DNA of 64,000 nucleotides from Leishmania donovani (lineage: Eukaryota; Euglenozoa; Kinetoplastea; Trypanosomatida; Trypanosomatidae). Position numbers and translations under genes: made by a program. Location: NCBI RefSeq assembly GCF_000227135.1, contig NC_018260.1, positions 801,201 to 865,200 on the forward strand. Reading direction: 5' to 3'. The notes beneath the pieces were generated by a model. The model saw nothing but the letters and a program-made list of their open reading frames with translations, was not told where the DNA came from and did not search any database. Position 1 is the first letter of the stretch, and every line of letters starts with the position of its first letter. Below are positions 41,769-52,692 of this stretch, piece after piece.

Positions 41769-43980
41769 AGAAAAAAGGAAGGAACATCGAGCTCGTCGGC
41801 ACTTTGACGGGGCGTATACACGAAGGCGAGCGCACACGCTGAAGAAAAACAAACCCGAAATCCCCCAAACCGAAGACACACACGCCCTTTCCCCCAAGAA
41901 AACGTTTGAGGGACAACAACGAAGAGAGGTAGAGCGAGTGAGAAAGGAGGAGTCAACGGCTGCAGTCTTTTTATTATTCAAACGCGTACATAACGCGCAC
42001 TCCGGTGTACATAATTCGAAAGGGACAACGACATTTTTTTTGTGAAGAAAAGACGATACATCTTCTTCTGCGTTAATTTTTTTCGTTGCTTCGTAGTATT
42101 CTGCGCATGCTTTGTTCTTTTGCCTTTTTTCCAGAATTTTGAACACACACACACACACACAAAGAAACTCAACGGCCTCTTCTTTTTCCCCGTCCTCGAC
42201 CTCTATCTCTCTGCGTCGATTTGTTCTTTTTCGTCTAGCAAGAACGACTAAATATCTGCCCATAGCCGGAGACCCACTCCCCTCCCCTACCCGTCACTGT
42301 TGCCATCCACTTCTCTCCAGATTTTGACATTCAAATCTTCAACGAATTCCTCTCCCTCCTACCCCAGCAGCGCAGAAACGAAGCGGCCGACCACACGCGC
42401 ATAGAAACAGCAACAGAAAAGACGCGCTTGACGACTCTCTTTTCGACGGCCCCTTCTTCGCCTTCCTTGTGATATATATCGATATCTATCTATTTGTTTC
42501 CTTCTCGTGAAGCCCTTTTCTTTTTCGTCGCTTGCTCCCTTTTTCTTTGTGTTTTGCTTGCTGCCGCCCCCCAGGCCTTTTCCGTCTCCGTTTGCGGTGT
42601 ATGTGGACGAGTGCGCGAGCTGTTGATTGACGAATTGCACATCACGTTTGTTTTGTGCGGGCACTGACGCTGGTCGTCGGCCCTTCTCCCCTTCCTCAGC
42701 ATCGCTCATTTTCCTCCTTTGTTTTCGTCCCGACGCACTCTTTCGTTTGGTTTTAGCGGCTCTCGTTTACGTGGTCTCAGGCCTTCTGGTGCTTCCTCTT
42801 TGCGTGGCCGTCTTTGCATTGTTGCTGCTGCGGCTTCTGGTAGGGCTCACTTCCGTCTCTGCAGGCTTTCGCAGGCACCTCCTCCTTTCTCTCTGCCACG
42901 CGGTGCTCTTTGCCTGCTCAGCACTGCAGCGGATCTTCCTGTTGCTCGACCACATTTTCATGTCTGTAGTGAAAGCGGACCGAGCAGGCCATTGTCAAGT
43001 ATTGTCGCTCTTTTTTTCCTTCTGTGCGCCTTGAATCCTACACGAGGGATAACGAAGTCTTTGTGCCTACACACCCACATAAGACTTATCCCGCTTCCAT
43101 CCGTTTTCGTCTTTTCGGCTCTTTTCTTGTCTTCTACCCTCATCCTGTTGCTCGATTTGTCTGTCATCCTTTCCCTCCCCACTTTTTCTCTTCCCTTGCG
43201 CGGGAGGCCCATCTTTTGGTGCTGGATCGGCGTCTTTTTTACATCTCTCTCTCGCGCGCACCTTGGTCAGCTCCAGATCTCGCTACACACCGGCACACAG
43301 GCACCTACAACCCACTTTCGCTGGATTGCAGCAGTTGGGTGGCCGTGCAGGTCTTTCTACTCTTTCTCCGTTCATCTTGTTTTCTCTCTTGCTTGTACCT
43401 TTCCCAGTGCTGTTTTGTTGCTTCGTTTCTTGTACCACTTTTCTGCCCTGGCACAGCTGAAGCACTTCTTCAGAGTCCTCCTCTGCTTGTGTTGCGTCTC
43501 TTCGCTCACTCCGATCCCCTCTTTCTCTCGTTGATTTCCTTTCTCTTCTGTTGTCTTGTGCATCTTTTCCTGTGCTTTTGGCGTCTCCTGCATCGCCTAT
43601 CAAGCGTTTCGGTGTTCTCGTCTCTTTTTTTTTGTGTGTGTTTTACGTTCTGGAGCTGGCTCAGCTACATACCGTGACGACGGCGTTCTCTTCTTCGCTT
43701 GGGTCCTTGTCTTGCCTTCCCTCCCCATACCTCCCTCCTCTTTTCGTGTCGTCGTCTTTGTTTTGCTTTACACTCTTCGTGTGTGGGAGCTGCTTCATCG
43801 TTGAGAGTGTCTTGATTTTCCCTTTCTCGCCCCCGTTTTTTTCCAAAAGTTTGCCAAGCACTTCCATACACGCACACATCAAACAAAACAGGCGGCGCTC
43901 TTAAGCACCTAAAGAAAAAGAAGAAAACAAAAAGCAACGACAACAGTGCCCCCTTCTCTCTGTCGCATACACATGCATAG

Positions 43981-44050
43981 CTATACATAACTATATATAT
44001 ATATCTATACACCTATCTATATATATATATATATCTATTATTATTATTAT
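43981..44050. repeat. (TA)n/(TTA)n microsatellite cluster
   Basis: Two TA tracts separated by CTATACACCTATC, followed by five TTA units. Confidence 0.85.
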
Positions 44051-44551
44051 CCGTGATCACTCTCGGCCCTCCTCTGTCTCTCTATCTTTCTGTGTTCTTA
44101 CCTTCTCCATTTCTGAGGAGGTGTGGGCGTGCTTGAGCGCTTGTCACTGCGGAATCTTTCACCTGGGCGTTTGTCCGTGTGCGAGGCGTGCGTATGCTTG
44201 TTTGGTAGCTGTGCTTTCCCATCATAATCTTGCCTTTCTCTTCGTCGGCTTTTAGCCCCTCAACCTTCCCTCCCCCGACTTGTTGCTGCTCGGTGATTGA
44301 GGACTTTTGCCTTTGTCTTGCCTCCTCCTTTTCTCTGCTTTCGCTCGCTCGCTCTCTCTCCCTCGGTGAGTGACTGTGGCCTGTTGCGTGCACTTTCCCT
44401 TCGTTGCGGATTTTTCGTTTTTCTCACGTTTCCACGTTCTTCGTCGCTTACTCTTCTTCCCGCGCCTCTCCTTGTCTTTTCGTTTTATTATTCACCGTTT
44501 GCGCCCCTTTCCGTCACTCGCGCTCCGTGCCATCTGCGCCACGCTGTGCAC

Positions 44552-44571
44552 ATATATATATATATATATAT
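44552..44571. repeat. (TA)n microsatellite
   Basis: About ten AT/TA units within T/C-rich flanks upstream of the RRM-like gene. Confidence 0.9.
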
Positions 44572-44890
44572 TTTCGTGTTCCCGTTGCTGTTCTGCCTTT
44601 CGTTGTGCGTAGGGTCTCTTCGCTTCTCACTTGCTGTCCCTCTGCTCGCTGGCTTCACTTTTTCTTGCGCGTGCGTGCGTCCAGGTAGGGTGTGCGGTTG
44701 TTGTCGTTGCTGTTGATCCCTGTTGCAGAGGACTTCACGGAGAGTTATCGAAGGGGTCTTCGTCTGGCCTCTTGTGTGCTCCGTCCCCTTTTCGTATTCG
44801 GCTTCCCACCGTCCGTCTTGTCTCCGAGGGGCTTCTTCGTTGCTTCTTTCGCTCACACTACCCCTTCCACTTGTGTGTGGCCATTTTGTT

Positions 44891-44965
44891 CCCTTTTTTC
44901 GTCTCTCTTTTTGTACACGCTCCGGTTGCTGGCGTGTGCGCGGGTGCGCTTAACGTTTTGCTCAG
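44891..44965 (+). promoter_or_regulatory. Predicted spliced-leader acceptor for the RRM-like gene
   Basis: The tract cccttttttcgtctcttt (44891-44912) is followed by sequence without any AG until gctcag at 44964-44965. The 5' UTR would be about 72 bases to the ATG at 45038. Confidence 0.55.
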
Positions 44966-45037
44966 AAGTAAGCACCTCTCTCGGTATATATATTTGTTTT
45001 GGTGCGTACTGGACAGGGGGGAGAGAGAGAGGGACTG

Positions 45038-47800
45038 ATGCTTTTCCGTGATCAGCACGACAGCGGCAATGGTGCAGGCGCCGTGGGCACAGGCGTGGCG
45101 AATCAGCACAACGAAGATGACGAGACGTGCTCGACTGGCGGGCGGAGCTACACGAGCGCCGAGTCCGCCACTGCGCAGAGCTTCGAGCATCGCATGGCGC
45201 AGCTGCAAAACACGATGAACATGATGCCCGACATCAGCGGTGAAGCTAATGCTTTCTCCAAGGCGGAGCCTGGCATCGACGGCGGCGCACAGACCTACCT
45301 CACACCGGGCTACCAGCTCTTTCCCAGAGTCGGCGGCGCGTACGCTGACACCGACTCCGATGACATCGATGATGTGCAGAACAGCCTGCCAGTGATGGCG
45401 CATGCCAACGACGGTGACAACGGTGGGCCGAAGCGTGCGAGACACAACACCACGTCTTCCGGAAGGAAACCCGAAAGCACCGTAGATGAAGACGAGGAGG
45501 AGGCCGATTACTTGGCGTCGTTGCTGCGCAACATCGAGAAGCACGCAGAGCGGCTCGACACCCAGTTTTACCGCTACCCATCTTCGGATGTGATCAAACA
45601 ACAGATGGCTACGACGGCTCCGCCGAGTGGGGAAAAGGCGAAGGACGACGCCGCGGCGACCGGCAACGGTGCCGCGTCGGCTGGATCTTGTGGTACGACC
45701 GCCTCGGCGGGAGAGGGCAGCGCCGCTGAAGATCAGTCAGGCAGCGGCAGTGCTGTGTCCCCCAGGTCGTCGCCGCAGGCACTGAGGGCAGGATCACCAG
45801 CGCCGTCACCGACCGCTGCGGCGCCGCCGGCGTCGTCGCACAGTCCGGGCACAAAGCTGTTCCTGGGCGGCCTGCGCTACGAGGTCATTCAAAGCGGGCG
45901 GCACATGGTGAGCTGGATCTTCCAGGTCGCTTGCGGCGTGCGCCTGAGCCCGTCAAGCATTCTTATTCATCGCAAGACGAAGAATGGGCGCTCAAACGTG
46001 GCACCAACAGGGTGCGCGTCTGTGTTTGTCGCCAACGACGCCGATGTGCAGGCGCTCCTGGATGTGAACCAGCGCATCTACTGTGCTGAGGAAGGCGTCT
46101 ATGTGTCGCCATCGCCTGAAATCATGAAGGAGCTTATCGCATCAAAGGACATAGTCGATGTGACCGGAGGCCGGGTGCGGGGGCCCGCCCACCCCGTTGT
46201 GATTGAGCGTGCCTACAGTCTCAGCCACCATCATGGCCACCGCGAGAGTAGCGGCAGCGGCACCCGCGGGCACGGTGGCGCCGGGGGCGGTGCAGCGGCT
46301 AGCGGCGGCGGGGGCCACCGCCACACACCCACGACTTCGACTGCTAGCACGGAGAGCAACCTTTCAAGCCAGCTCCGGGGACCCATGCCGCCGCCGTACG
46401 GGAGTGTACCGCCACCTCAGTACGGCGCCGTACACGCCTCTCCTTTGTGTATACCGGGCAGCCTGCAGCCACCGTCTTACACGCCATCTACCGTTTCCAG
46501 CTCCATGGGGATGGGCTGCATGCCAGTGGCCGGAAGCATGCCAACCAGATCAAGCAGCACCACCCTTTATCCCTCCAGTGCCGTCTTGTCAGGGCAGTCG
46601 TCGCCGTCAACGCAGCCGCTTCTCGGGGACGCGCTGGCATTTAGTCCGCCGCCCACCGCTAAGGGGCTGGATCCGCAGCGCGTGACGTTCCACGCCTATT
46701 TGCGCAGCGACGCCGCGGCACGCAGGAGCCCCACCGCGCCGTCATCCTCAGGCTTGCCTTCGGCCACTGGCAGCTCCGCAGCGCACCACAAGGTACTGTT
46801 CGTTGCTGCTTTGCCAACTGAGGCGACCTCAGACTACGTCTCGTGGCTTTTTTCGCTCATGAGCATCACCCTGCCCCCTTCCCACATCCACATCATTGGC
46901 GGCGAAGGTACCAACCCTGTCGTGAGCGGCCCTCCAGGTGGGGCTTCGTCAGCCGGCGTTGGCAAGAACATGTCGGACAGCTGCGCCACAGTAAACCTCG
47001 GCGAAGGCGACATCCCCATCGCGCTTAACTACCATCATCGCGTGCTGTGCACCTCACGAGGTGCGTGGATAGGCCACTCAGCGCAGGACATTGCTGCTCT
47101 GCGGGCCAGCGACGCATCTTTGCGTGACTGCCCGGTGCTGCACGTGGATCGGCGCATGTCTGCGCAGACCGCCGCCGGCGTTGGGAGCGGCAGCTCCGCC
47201 TCACCAGAAACTCCAGTCTATACGCACGGCAGCGCAGGGGGTGAGTTTGGTAGCAGCGGTATCCCGCCTTATCCGCCGATGCAGGCGCCGTATTCACCAC
47301 CCGTCTTTGGCGGCATGCCGGTGATGCCGGCGGCTACCATTGGTGGTGCCGTGAACGCGATGCCGTTCCCGATGCAGTGGGGCTTCAGCATTCCCTCCTC
47401 ATCTGCCAACTGCATGCGCACAGGGGTGCCACCGCCGCCACAAGCGGCGATGATGGGCGGCGCTGTGACTCCTGCCATGGGTGCTGGAGCTCCGCCGCCG
47501 CCGCCGAATGCGACAATGCCGCCCCCATTCCCGTTCCCGCAGACGGTTACAATTGGTGACCGCGTCTACCAGCTGCCTCACGGCGCAACGTTGCAGTTTC
47601 TGCCAGTCATCACTCCCGCCGGCGGTGCTGGCGCGGGCGGCGAGGCTGAGGTCGGCGGCACGGGTAGCGCTGCTGGAGGTCGTCGACGGAACGAACCTTC
47701 AGGTCGTGGGAACCCCTCGAACCTGGAGGCGCCGGCAAAACCGAGCACCGACTTACCTCAGCCTGACACACCGCTGCAGTTTAGCACGCGACCCTCGTAG
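45038..47800 (+). CDS. Protein with two RRM-like domains, probable RNA-binding protein
   Basis: The 920-residue product starts at the first ATG; the frame opens slightly earlier only with TTG. The N-terminal 270 residues are low-complexity and acidic, with a short helical island (DYLASLLRNIEKHAERLDTQ, about residues 148-167). Two related domains follow, at about 272-370 and 584-690. Each begins with an RNP2-like strand (KLFLGGL; KVLFVAAL), then an S-W-[IL]-F helix, and ends with an RNP1-like strand and a helix leading to a L-N-x-[RH]-[RH]-[IV]-[YL]-C segment. The linker and the last 200 residues are rich in G, P, S, H and M. This reads as a divergent tandem-RRM protein, perhaps with the spacing of CPEB-type proteins, but I do not recognise the orthologue. 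Such proteins control mRNA stability and translation in trypanosomatids. Confidence 0.65.
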   Translation: MLFRDQHDSGNGAGAVGTGVANQHNEDDETCSTGGRSYTSAESATAQSFEHRMAQLQNTMNMMPDISGEANAFSKAEPGIDGGAQTYLTPGYQLFPRVGGAYADTDSDDIDDVQNSLPVMAHANDGDNGGPKRARHNTTSSGRKPESTVDEDEEEADYLASLLRNIEKHAERLDTQFYRYPSSDVIKQQMATTAPPSGEKAKDDAAATGNGAASAGSCGTTASAGEGSAAEDQSGSGSAVSPRSSPQALRAGSPAPSPTAAAPPASSHSPGTKLFLGGLRYEVIQSGRHMVSWIFQVACGVRLSPSSILIHRKTKNGRSNVAPTGCASVFVANDADVQALLDVNQRIYCAEEGVYVSPSPEIMKELIASKDIVDVTGGRVRGPAHPVVIERAYSLSHHHGHRESSGSGTRGHGGAGGGAAASGGGGHRHTPTTSTASTESNLSSQLRGPMPPPYGSVPPPQYGAVHASPLCIPGSLQPPSYTPSTVSSSMGMGCMPVAGSMPTRSSSTTLYPSSAVLSGQSSPSTQPLLGDALAFSPPPTAKGLDPQRVTFHAYLRSDAAARRSPTAPSSSGLPSATGSSAAHHKVLFVAALPTEATSDYVSWLFSLMSITLPPSHIHIIGGEGTNPVVSGPPGGASSAGVGKNMSDSCATVNLGEGDIPIALNYHHRVLCTSRGAWIGHSAQDIAALRASDASLRDCPVLHVDRRMSAQTAAGVGSGSSASPETPVYTHGSAGGEFGSSGIPPYPPMQAPYSPPVFGGMPVMPAATIGGAVNAMPFPMQWGFSIPSSSANCMRTGVPPPPQAAMMGGAVTPAMGAGAPPPPPNATMPPPFPFPQTVTIGDRVYQLPHGATLQFLPVITPAGGAGAGGEAEVGGTGSAAGGRRRNEPSGRGNPSNLEAPAKPSTDLPQPDTPLQFSTRPS

Positions 47801-48401
47801 AGGCGCTTTGAGCCGTAATACTGCGTGTCTGTGTAGTCGGCTATGACGCACTTCGTAGGAGAGGGAAAGGGCAGCGTGCACAGGCCGTCGAGCAGAGAAG
47901 CAATGCACGCGTGCATTTTCTCTTTCCTTGCTTGCCTGAATCATTTCTGTCTGTTGTTGCCGCACAAAAAAAAAAAGGACTCGCGCTGCTCGTGCGCGGC
48001 GGTTTTGCTGTGCTTGCAGCATCTATGCTTTCTTGCGCATTGCTTCTTCATGTGCTTGTCTGGTGCCATCCGCTGTTGCTCATGAGGATATTGCCACTGG
48101 AACACGAAGGAGCGAGCAAGAAAAAAAAGGAAGGAAAGCAGAAGAGCCACTATATGCAAATACGTGCTGCCGGCACGTGCTATGTCGCCTCCCTCTCTCC
48201 CCTCACTTGCTTCCTTTCGTTTTTTTTTTCTCCACACACACACGCCCACACCACTCCGTTTCCTTCACCGTTCCCTCTTTGTGTTTTGTTTTGCCGTGCT
48301 GCTGCCGCCGTGCTCGCATCATCTGCCGCGCTCTCGAGACAGGCCTTTTTCAGAAAATGGTTTTCCCTTTTCTCTGTTGTCTTTTGCTTGTCGGTCATTT
48401 T

Positions 48402-48426
48402 TGTGTGTGTGTGTGTGTGTGTGTGT
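48402..48426. repeat. (GT)n microsatellite
   Basis: Twelve TG/GT units on the + strand, opposite in polarity to the (CA)n tracts seen elsewhere in the window. Confidence 0.9.
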
Positions 48427-49507
48427 CTTTTATATAAGCGTGCTCTCCTCTGACTCTTGGGCGCTCGTGCCTCTCTGTGTGCCTTTCTTTCTTGTTGCTC
48501 GTGAGACTCGTTGCGCCCCTCTCGCTCTCGCTCGCGCTCTGTGCGATGCGGAGGCGTGTATGTGCGTCGCCCCTTCGCTTTGCCAAGAAAGCGCCCATCA
48601 GGGTGATATCGCTGCTACGCTAGTTGCGCGCACTGATTTTATGGGCCGTGATGGGCAGGAGGCGCCGTGTCTGTTGCTCTCGAAGCCTTCTCCTCGCCTC
48701 CTACATGGCGAACAAAAGTGTCCAGAGTCTGAGAAAGGCCGAAGAAAGCGTCGATGAACGCTTGTGGGTGGTGCTGATTGGTGGTGAGGTGAGCCATGAT
48801 TGGTGGGGGAGGGGGCTGAGGTTGGGTGAGCCCACGGTCAGCGCCGTGCCGTTGCCACCCGCCCCTCTACCTGCCATGCCGATACGTTTTGTCTTGTGTG
48901 TCTGCTGCAGGACACCGACTCCTCGCTTCCTTATTTTTTAAGCCGTGCTCCATGTGCGTGTGTGTGTGTGTGTTGCTGCGGAGTTTCTGCGAGTGTGATT
49001 ACTGGCCCCTCTGATTTCTATCTCTTTCTTTACTTCGCTGTGTACGAGAACAGACGGCCACAACATGGGCGAACGTCACGTGTCTGCGAGGGAAAGGGGC
49101 ATCATGAACCGCTGCCAGCCATTGGAGACGGAGGAGCCGAGAAGGAGAGTGCACGCGAGAGGATAGAGGCTACCCGCTCTGATGGGCACAGCCGCACTCT
49201 AACATACACCCTTGTTGCAGCTCTCGTGACGAAGAAGGTAGCAACACAGGGACTGGCACGCCCAAACTGCACACATCGCTAGGTTGCACTTCCAGGTTGG
49301 GAAGTCTGTCGAAAACCTGCGCTCTCTCAATGCTTGTGTGCGTGCTTGCAGTTGTGCGCGCAGGCGTGCCTGCATGTGCGAGTGTGCGCATGTGCTCGCC
49401 TACAACGCACGACCGCAAAATAAAGGAGCGCTTGCCCTCTCCCAGCCGCAGCCGTCGCCGCTGGCGCCGCAGTGCCGCACCTCGTCCTTGCCGGCGACTC
49501 AACTTCG

Positions 49508-49641
49508 ACTTTCTCCATCCTGTCCTCACCCGTTTTTTTTTTTCCGCTGCTGCTGCTCAATGTCGTGGCGGATGCGCACACCCCCACACACCCGCCAATC
49601 TGTCCCCTCCTCCCCCCTCGAATGCAACCATCTTCGCGCAG
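49508..49641 (+). promoter_or_regulatory. Predicted spliced-leader acceptor for the kinesin gene
   Basis: Poly-Y tracts lie at 49508-49558 and 49600-49619. No AG occurs between the first tract and cgcag at 49640-49641, which leaves a 5' UTR of about 168 bases. Confidence 0.55.
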
Positions 49642-49809
49642 AGGGCGGCGTTCCTCTTTGACGCGAGTGGAGCTCCCGTACGTACGGAAGAGGCGAAAAA
49701 GTAATACAAGCAAACAAAAGACGTTCAGGTCCGCACATCACTCGCAGTCAGGGAGACGCGAAAACAAAACGCTGCACGCGCACGCAACGCTCAAGACGGA
49801 GGAGCGGAG

Positions 49810-52692
49810 ATGAGCATTGAGGTGCACGTGCGCGTTCGCCCGTCCGTGGCGAACGTTGTATGGTCCAGTGCCGAAACAGTGCTTTACAGCACGGCCAACC
49901 CCAACACCCGGTACGTTTACAACAAGGTGTACCCGAGCAACAGCACGAATGAGTCCATCTTCCATGGCATGGAGGCGGTTGTGCATGCGGCGTTCGATGG
50001 CAAGAACGTCACCATTATGGCGTACGGTCAGACTGGCAGTGGCAAGACGCATAGCATGATCGGCGTAGATCACGATCCTGGCATGGTGCCGCGGGCAGCG
50101 AAATTGCTGTTAGAGTTGAAGCGAACCACTCCTGGTGCGAAGATACAGGCATTCTACACGGAGATCTACAACGAGTCCGTCAAGGATCTTCTAGAGCCCC
50201 AGAGAGGCGAGCTTGCGCTGCACGACGCCCCTGACGGTGGCGTCTTCTTTGAGAAGAAGATGATCGACGTGGAAACTTTTGACGACTTTATACAGCTGCA
50301 GGCGGCAGCGGAGCGGAACCGCAAGTACGGCGTCACCAATCTGAACGAGCACAGTAGCCGCTCGCACGTCATCCTCACCTTCGAAATACATCGGCGCAAT
50401 CGGGTTGGCAAGAGCGTCATCAACTTGGTCGACCTAGCTGGCTCCGAGTCGGCGTCACGCGCGAACACGGAGGGCATTTCTCTTCGCGAGGGCGGCTACA
50501 TCAACCGCAGCCTTCTAACTCTGGGCAACGTGGTGGACGCCATCGTCGAGAGGCGACCCTATGTCCCATACAGAGACGCCAAGCTGACGCGCCTCCTTCG
50601 CACGTGCCTGGGCGGCTCCGGTATCACGCTCATACTCTGCTGCGTGAACCCCTCCCGCGAGAACTTTGATCAAACCGTCGCGACGCTCCGCTTCACGCAG
50701 CGCGCGATGAAGATCAAGAACGACCCTGTCGTCGTCCTTAATATGCCGCCACTTTTCACGCATCAGTATAGTGACGGTGCACGGCAGCTCATTGAGGGCC
50801 TGCAGGAGTCGGCGGAGGCGGAGTACCAGCGTGGGCTGCGCGACAGCTTTCTCTACTGCGGCACCACGGTTGCCTCGGTCGTCAGCAACTACCAGACGCA
50901 GGTGTCCGACTGCTTGCACTCGCTGGCGACCGCGCAACGCCTGCTCGTGGCGCATGACCACGCCATGGCCATCGACCATATTGGGCGACTGTATAACCAG
51001 CAGAACGACTTGGTGCGGCAGCGGATCAGCAACCAGGAGCTGGCCGAGAACGAGAGGAAGCGGCAGCGCGACGTGGCGTCCGAGATCGAGTCCCGAAAGG
51101 ACAAGATAGCGAAACTGGAGGAGGAGCTCAGGACCAAGGTCTCATCACTCGACACGAATTTGGCGGGGTGGGAGTATCAGCTCTACGAGGCGCGGCAGAA
51201 GCAGCGGAGTGAGATGGACGTGCTGCTTCAGCTAGAGCTGGCGCGTCGTGCACGCATCCAGTACGAGTGGGTTGTGTGCTTGGAGCGCATTGCGTCGCGC
51301 AGTGTTCCCGTCATTCAAGCTGGGCTCTCGGCGCTGCAGGCAAAGCTAGTCGAAAGCGCCAGCGGCGGCAGCGGCGCTGCAGAGCATCAGCAATACCGCC
51401 ATCACCTACATACCATCCTGTCGTTGCAGGATGGCGATGCTGGGAGCCGCACGCTGCATGTGAAGGAACTGCGGGCAGCCCTGATGAAGGCTCGCGATGA
51501 ATTGGATGACCTGAAGACGGCACACGAAATGGTGAAGGACGACATCGAGGAGGCGAGGAGGCAGCAGCAGCAGCAAGACAGCAAACGCGGCTCCGCTTCC
51601 GTATCACCGCAACCGCGCCCGAACGTGTCTGACCTCTCAGAGGAGGATCTTGTCGAGTACTACCGCGGCGTTACTGACAGCGAGGTTGAGGAACGCATTC
51701 ACCGTCTGGAGCGTGAGGAAAAGGCGCTGATGGCGCAGGCACGGCGTGGCGTTCGCCGCGAGAGTCTGCGGCGCGTGCGCGAGAGCCTTCGCGTATCGCG
51801 TGGCAGTCGTGGAGGCAGTAGCCGCTCTCCGCAGAGTGGCGGCGGCGGCGTCACTATCACTCGTCTGGCCGAAACCGCCGGCGCAGGACCCGGCTCGAAC
51901 GCGTCACAGCATTTCGGACGCAGTGTAGCTGATGAGGAGGCGCGCGCCGGTTTTCTCCAGACGGAGGCGACTGCGCAGGTGGAGGCGCGGGGCAGGCGAA
52001 GCTCGGCCAGCTACGCGGACGGCGTGAAGAACGCGCTTTCCATCTTAGACAGCCTCAAAGCACAGCTCCAGCGTAGGGGCGGCAACAACCATGCTGCGCC
52101 CACGGTAGCATCTACAAACCGCCATCAGCAGTCGCAGTCGCAGCGGCAGCAGGGGCCTGCCCGCCTGCGTAACTATCGTAGCGTAAGCAGCAGTAGCGAG
52201 ACGCGTCGACGGCAGGGCCGCAAAGGGGTTGAGGAGACGGCGGTGTACTACGACCCCCAAGAGGGAAATGTAGGAGAGGAGCATCAGTGCGCCGCTCCCC
52301 GCTCTGCCGCAGAGGCTGCTGCACACCGGCGCCACCACGCCACTGTGTCCGACAGCGCCGACGACACGGAAAACATGTCACTGGCAGAACTGTATCAGGC
52401 ATCGATGGGGAAGGAGAATTGGAGTCGGCCCAAGCCCTCTGCTGCTGCCACCGTGTCTTCTCGCGCGGCGCACAAGTACGCCGCGGTCGCGGAGGACGAT
52501 GCGGCATTCGACGCGGATGAGGAGGCAGATGAGGGAAAGGAGGACGGGCGGCCGGTATCGCATCAGCTCACCTCGTCCCCACCGATCGAGATTGCGGCAC
52601 GACGCAAAATGAAGCGGCAGAACTCCCGCCCGGCGGTGGAGCGGGCCCTTTACGCGTTGAACTCAAACTCTCACTCAACGTCCCCCTCGTGA
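49810..52692 (+). CDS. Kinesin with N-terminal motor domain
   Basis: The 960-residue product starts at the ATG at 49810, directly at the first motor strand (SIEVHVRVRPS). The motor covers about residues 1-310: P-loop GQTGSGKT (73-80), NEHSSRSH (switch I), LVDLAGSE (switch II), YVPYRDAKLTRLLR, and the TLRFTQRAMKIKND neck-linker entry. All nucleotide-binding motifs are intact, so it should be an active plus-end-type microtubule motor. Helical, coiled-coil-prone sequence covers about residues 330-600. It is followed by an arginine/serine-rich basic patch with a repeated RESLR motif (about 646-668) and a low-complexity tail. The motor resembles N-terminal kinesins such as the CENP-E group, but a kinetoplastid-specific family is more likely. 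The cargo cannot be inferred. Confidence 0.92.
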   Translation: MSIEVHVRVRPSVANVVWSSAETVLYSTANPNTRYVYNKVYPSNSTNESIFHGMEAVVHAAFDGKNVTIMAYGQTGSGKTHSMIGVDHDPGMVPRAAKLLLELKRTTPGAKIQAFYTEIYNESVKDLLEPQRGELALHDAPDGGVFFEKKMIDVETFDDFIQLQAAAERNRKYGVTNLNEHSSRSHVILTFEIHRRNRVGKSVINLVDLAGSESASRANTEGISLREGGYINRSLLTLGNVVDAIVERRPYVPYRDAKLTRLLRTCLGGSGITLILCCVNPSRENFDQTVATLRFTQRAMKIKNDPVVVLNMPPLFTHQYSDGARQLIEGLQESAEAEYQRGLRDSFLYCGTTVASVVSNYQTQVSDCLHSLATAQRLLVAHDHAMAIDHIGRLYNQQNDLVRQRISNQELAENERKRQRDVASEIESRKDKIAKLEEELRTKVSSLDTNLAGWEYQLYEARQKQRSEMDVLLQLELARRARIQYEWVVCLERIASRSVPVIQAGLSALQAKLVESASGGSGAAEHQQYRHHLHTILSLQDGDAGSRTLHVKELRAALMKARDELDDLKTAHEMVKDDIEEARRQQQQQDSKRGSASVSPQPRPNVSDLSEEDLVEYYRGVTDSEVEERIHRLEREEKALMAQARRGVRRESLRRVRESLRVSRGSRGGSSRSPQSGGGGVTITRLAETAGAGPGSNASQHFGRSVADEEARAGFLQTEATAQVEARGRRSSASYADGVKNALSILDSLKAQLQRRGGNNHAAPTVASTNRHQQSQSQRQQGPARLRNYRSVSSSSETRRRQGRKGVEETAVYYDPQEGNVGEEHQCAAPRSAAEAAAHRRHHATVSDSADDTENMSLAELYQASMGKENWSRPKPSAAATVSSRAAHKYAAVAEDDAAFDADEEADEGKEDGRPVSHQLTSSPPIEIAARRKMKRQNSRPAVERALYALNSNSHSTSPS

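Larger units (their letters stand above)
39848..45037. other. Long (5.2 kb) intergenic region before the RRM-like gene
   Basis: No supported gene. From left to right: a (CA)n tract (40098-40130), T/C-rich sequence (40.4-41.05 kb), A-rich and purine/C-rich sequence (about 41.1-41.96 kb) with a (TA)n tract, and then about 3 kb of strongly T/C-rich + strand DNA (42.0-45.0 kb) with two further TA-rich microsatellites. Overlapping ORFs of 100-270 codons in the T/C-rich part are rich in S, F, L and R in all frames and lack any domain signal. The best acceptor is at 44964-44965, close to the next gene. Confidence 0.6.
47801..49809. other. Intergenic region, RRM-like gene to kinesin gene
   Basis: Includes A runs near 47965-47977 and 48119-48129, T/C-rich sequence, a (GT)n tract (48402-48426) and the kinesin acceptor near 49640. 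No coding ORF is supported. Confidence 0.6.

Noticed and set aside
42627..43677. Overlapping 135-270-codon frames in T/C-rich DNA
   Set aside because: All frames are open because the DNA has few purines; products are S/L/F/C-rich with no domain, so length is not evidence of coding.
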